From Desulfocapsa sp. (GTDB taxonomy: Bacteria; Desulfobacterota; Desulfobulbia; Desulfobulbales; Desulfocapsaceae): a stretch of DNA of 15,263 nt. The DNA lies in NCBI GenBank assembly GCA_029942265.1, contig JAOZTO010000008.1, positions 1 to 15,263 of the forward strand. The letters are read 5' to 3'. Below are positions 14,241 to 15,263 of the stretch, in pieces; position 1 is the first letter of the stretch, and each line of letters opens with the position of its first letter. The notes under the pieces are model-generated. The model searched no databases, was not told where the DNA came from, and saw nothing but the letters and a program-made list of their open reading frames with translations. Both the position numbers and the translations under genes were made by a program.

Positions 14241-14984
14241 ATGTTAAAAGTTATAAAAAACAGAACAGAACAGGGCTACAGAACAACAAAATACCCGGAA
14301 GAAGCGATTAATCTCTATTCCCGTTATCGTGGATTACCCACGGTTCATCAGGATTGTGACAAAGAACTTGCCCGTCAATGTGCTGAAGCGTGTCCACAGG
14401 AAGCATTGAACAGTGATGAAATGGTAATTGATATTGGCCGTTGCACATTCTGCGGCCAGTGCGAGATCCAATCTGAAGGAAAGTTTGTAACATTCAGCAA
14501 TAACTTTGAACTCGGAACGTCAAGCAGGGAAGCACTCTTTACCAGCGGTTCTCTGCCAGCTCTTGCGGAGCACTCAAAACAGCATTTCAAGAAACTTTTT
14601 GGTAGATCGCTACAACTCAGACAAATATCAGCTGGTGGCTGCAACGCATGCGAAGCAGATACAAACGTTCTAGGAACGCCGTTCTTTGACCTGCAACGTT
14701 TTGGAATCGACTTTGTTGCCTCACCTCGCCATGCAGACGGTATTCACGTTACAGGTCCTATTTCCTACAATATGAAATCTGCTGTCCTTGCAACCTATGA
14801 AGCAGTTCCATCACCAAAAGTTGTTATTGCAAGTGGTTGTTGTTCTATTTCGGGCGGGCCATTCTTTGGTAGTAAAGATGTTGTGGGAGATCTCAACAGT
14901 TTACTACCAGTTGATTTGTATATCCCAGGTTGTCCACCGCATCCAATGACTACGTTGCATGCTCTTTTACAATATTTCAAGTGA
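14241..14984 (+). CDS. hyfI: Small subunit: ferredoxin-like domain fused to HyfI/NuoB-like domain
   Basis: 247-aa iron-sulfur protein. The N-terminal part resembles a HyfH/NuoI-type ferredoxin domain in which one [4Fe-4S] site is complete (C51-P with C68-x2-C71-x2-C74) while the second is eroded (only C39 and C47 remain). Residues 120-247 are the NuoB/HyfI domain holding the cluster nearest the active site: G-G-C134-N-A-C137, G-C200-C201-S-I-S-G-G, and P-G-C231-P-P-H-P. Both domains thus give a two-cluster wire that could take electrons from ferredoxin towards the large subunit. In Hyf/Hyc systems these are separate genes, so the fusion is notable. It ends the operon; the stop codon lies in the arm of an inverted repeat. 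Start supported by AAAGG about 10 nt upstream. Confidence 0.9.
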   Translation: MLKVIKNRTEQGYRTTKYPEEAINLYSRYRGLPTVHQDCDKELARQCAEACPQEALNSDEMVIDIGRCTFCGQCEIQSEGKFVTFSNNFELGTSSREALFTSGSLPALAEHSKQHFKKLFGRSLQLRQISAGGCNACEADTNVLGTPFFDLQRFGIDFVASPRHADGIHVTGPISYNMKSAVLATYEAVPSPKVVIASGCCSISGGPFFGSKDVVGDLNSLLPVDLYIPGCPPHPMTTLHALLQYFK

Positions 14985-15036
14985 TGGATTCGTAAAAACT
15001 CTTCATCTTAATTTCAGACTTTTTACAAGTCCATCA
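14982..15036. terminator. Bidirectional terminator-like inverted repeat between convergent genes
   Basis: A 17-bp stem (14982-14998 with 15020-15036; one mismatch and one G-U pair) encloses a 21-nt loop. The inner arm ends are A-tract and T-tract (gtaaaaa / tttttac). Its outermost bases are exactly the TGA of the small-subunit gene and, on the other strand, the TGA of the sensory-protein gene. The layout fits a bidirectional terminator. It also has the look of dispersed intergenic repeats in related genomes, which I cannot verify here. Confidence 0.6.
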
Positions 15037-15263
15037 AGTAGGTGTTTCTGAATTTTTCTTAGTCAGACACATACCCGGGTAGAGCTTTTCTGCGCAATCC
15101 GGACAGATACTGTGAGTAAAATCAGCCTCACTATGTTCTCTTATGTAGGATTCTACCTGACTCCAATACCCATCACCATCTCTGATTTGCTTACAATTGG
15201 AACAGATAGGTAAAATTCCCTGCAACTGTTTAACGTCTGCCAGTGCTTTTTCCAGTTTTTTAA
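15034..15263 (-). CDS. C-terminal end of a sensory/signalling protein (partial, runs off the window)
   Basis: 75 residues are visible and the frame is still open at base 15263. A charged helix (K-K-L-E-K-A-L-A-D-V-K, probably coiled coil) leads into L-Q-G-I-L-P-I-C-S-N-C-K-Q-I-R-D-G, then G-Y-W-S-Q-V-E-S-Y-I-R-E-H-S, and finally I-C-P-D-C-A-E-K-L-Y-P. Two CxxC pairs about 32 residues apart suggest a small zinc-ribbon-like fold. This tail is known from PAS, response-regulator and GGDEF proteins of deltaproteobacteria and relatives; the upstream signalling domains lie outside the window. A TTG at 15223-15225 is not a credible start. It converges on the Ehr-type operon and its stop is inside the shared inverted repeat. 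Confidence 0.72.
   Translation of the reverse strand, partial: KKLEKALADVKQLQGILPICSNCKQIRDGDGYWSQVESYIREHSEADFTHSICPDCAEKLYPGMCLTKKNSETPT

Noticed and set aside
12692..14984. A functional [NiFe] hydrogenase or formate hydrogenlyase
   Set aside because: All four NiFe-binding cysteines of the large subunit are replaced, and no maturation genes or formate dehydrogenase are in the window.
7707..14984. Ordinary respiratory complex I (Nuo)
   Set aside because: HyfB, HyfE and HyfF-type subunits, the hydrogenase-type NuoH loop and the G-P-V-H-A-G-I start of the NuoD-like domain point to the hydrogenase-related branch; NuoE/F/G are absent.
1..15263. CRISPR array, tRNA or rRNA genes
   Set aside because: No spaced direct repeats and no tRNA or rRNA-like sequences were seen on either strand.

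Overview
The window reads as accessory or energy-metabolism DNA from an anaerobic bacterium, most likely Desulfobacterota (deltaproteobacterial type). That placement is an inference. It rests on a hydrogenase-like membrane complex, on the cysteine-rich tail of a sensory protein of a kind common in that group (15034-15263), and on moderate-to-low GC. There is no rRNA, tRNA or CRISPR array. Two blocks diverge from a control region at about 5927-6188.

Left block (minus strand, reading from 5926 down to 69): a small cysteine-containing secreted protein, then an ABC exporter of MacB/LolCDE type (permease, ATPase, second permease). A small periplasmic thioredoxin-fold-like protein without a CxxC is wedged between the ATPase and the second permease. 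Next come a DsbB-like membrane oxidase, a DsbA-like oxidoreductase and a TlpA-like lipoprotein. Several genes overlap by 4 or 8 bases, so much of this is one transcription unit. It looks like a cell-envelope module combining disulfide chemistry with an ATP-driven transporter; the substrate is unknown. Bases 1-55 look like the terminal end of an IS6-family insertion sequence abutting this operon.

Right block (plus strand): a 393-residue soluble protein of no family I can name with certainty (6189-7370), a 336-bp gap, then a tight six-gene operon (7707-14984). The operon encodes two antiporter-like membrane subunits (HyfB- and HyfF-like), a NuoH/HyfC-like subunit, a HyfE-like subunit, a NuoC-NuoD/HyfG-like large subunit, and a small subunit fusing a ferredoxin-like domain to a NuoB/HyfI-like domain. 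All four cysteines that bind the NiFe centre in true group 4 hydrogenases are replaced in the large subunit (A208, T211, S500, G503), while the small-subunit cluster ligands remain. This is the hallmark of 'energy-converting hydrogenase-related' (Ehr) complexes, ion-pumping relatives of complex I and hydrogenases whose reaction is unknown.

The 393-residue protein has Cys54-x-Asp56, His106 and Cys130/Cys133 in an order and spacing loosely like the zinc site of beta-carbonic anhydrases. If real, a CO2-hydrating partner next to a complex I-like pump would parallel the DAB system and cyanobacterial NDH-1/Cup. I treat that as a hypothesis. At the right edge a near-perfect 17-bp inverted repeat spans the gap between two convergent genes, and its outer ends are exactly their two stop codons. 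The window ends inside the sensory-protein gene.
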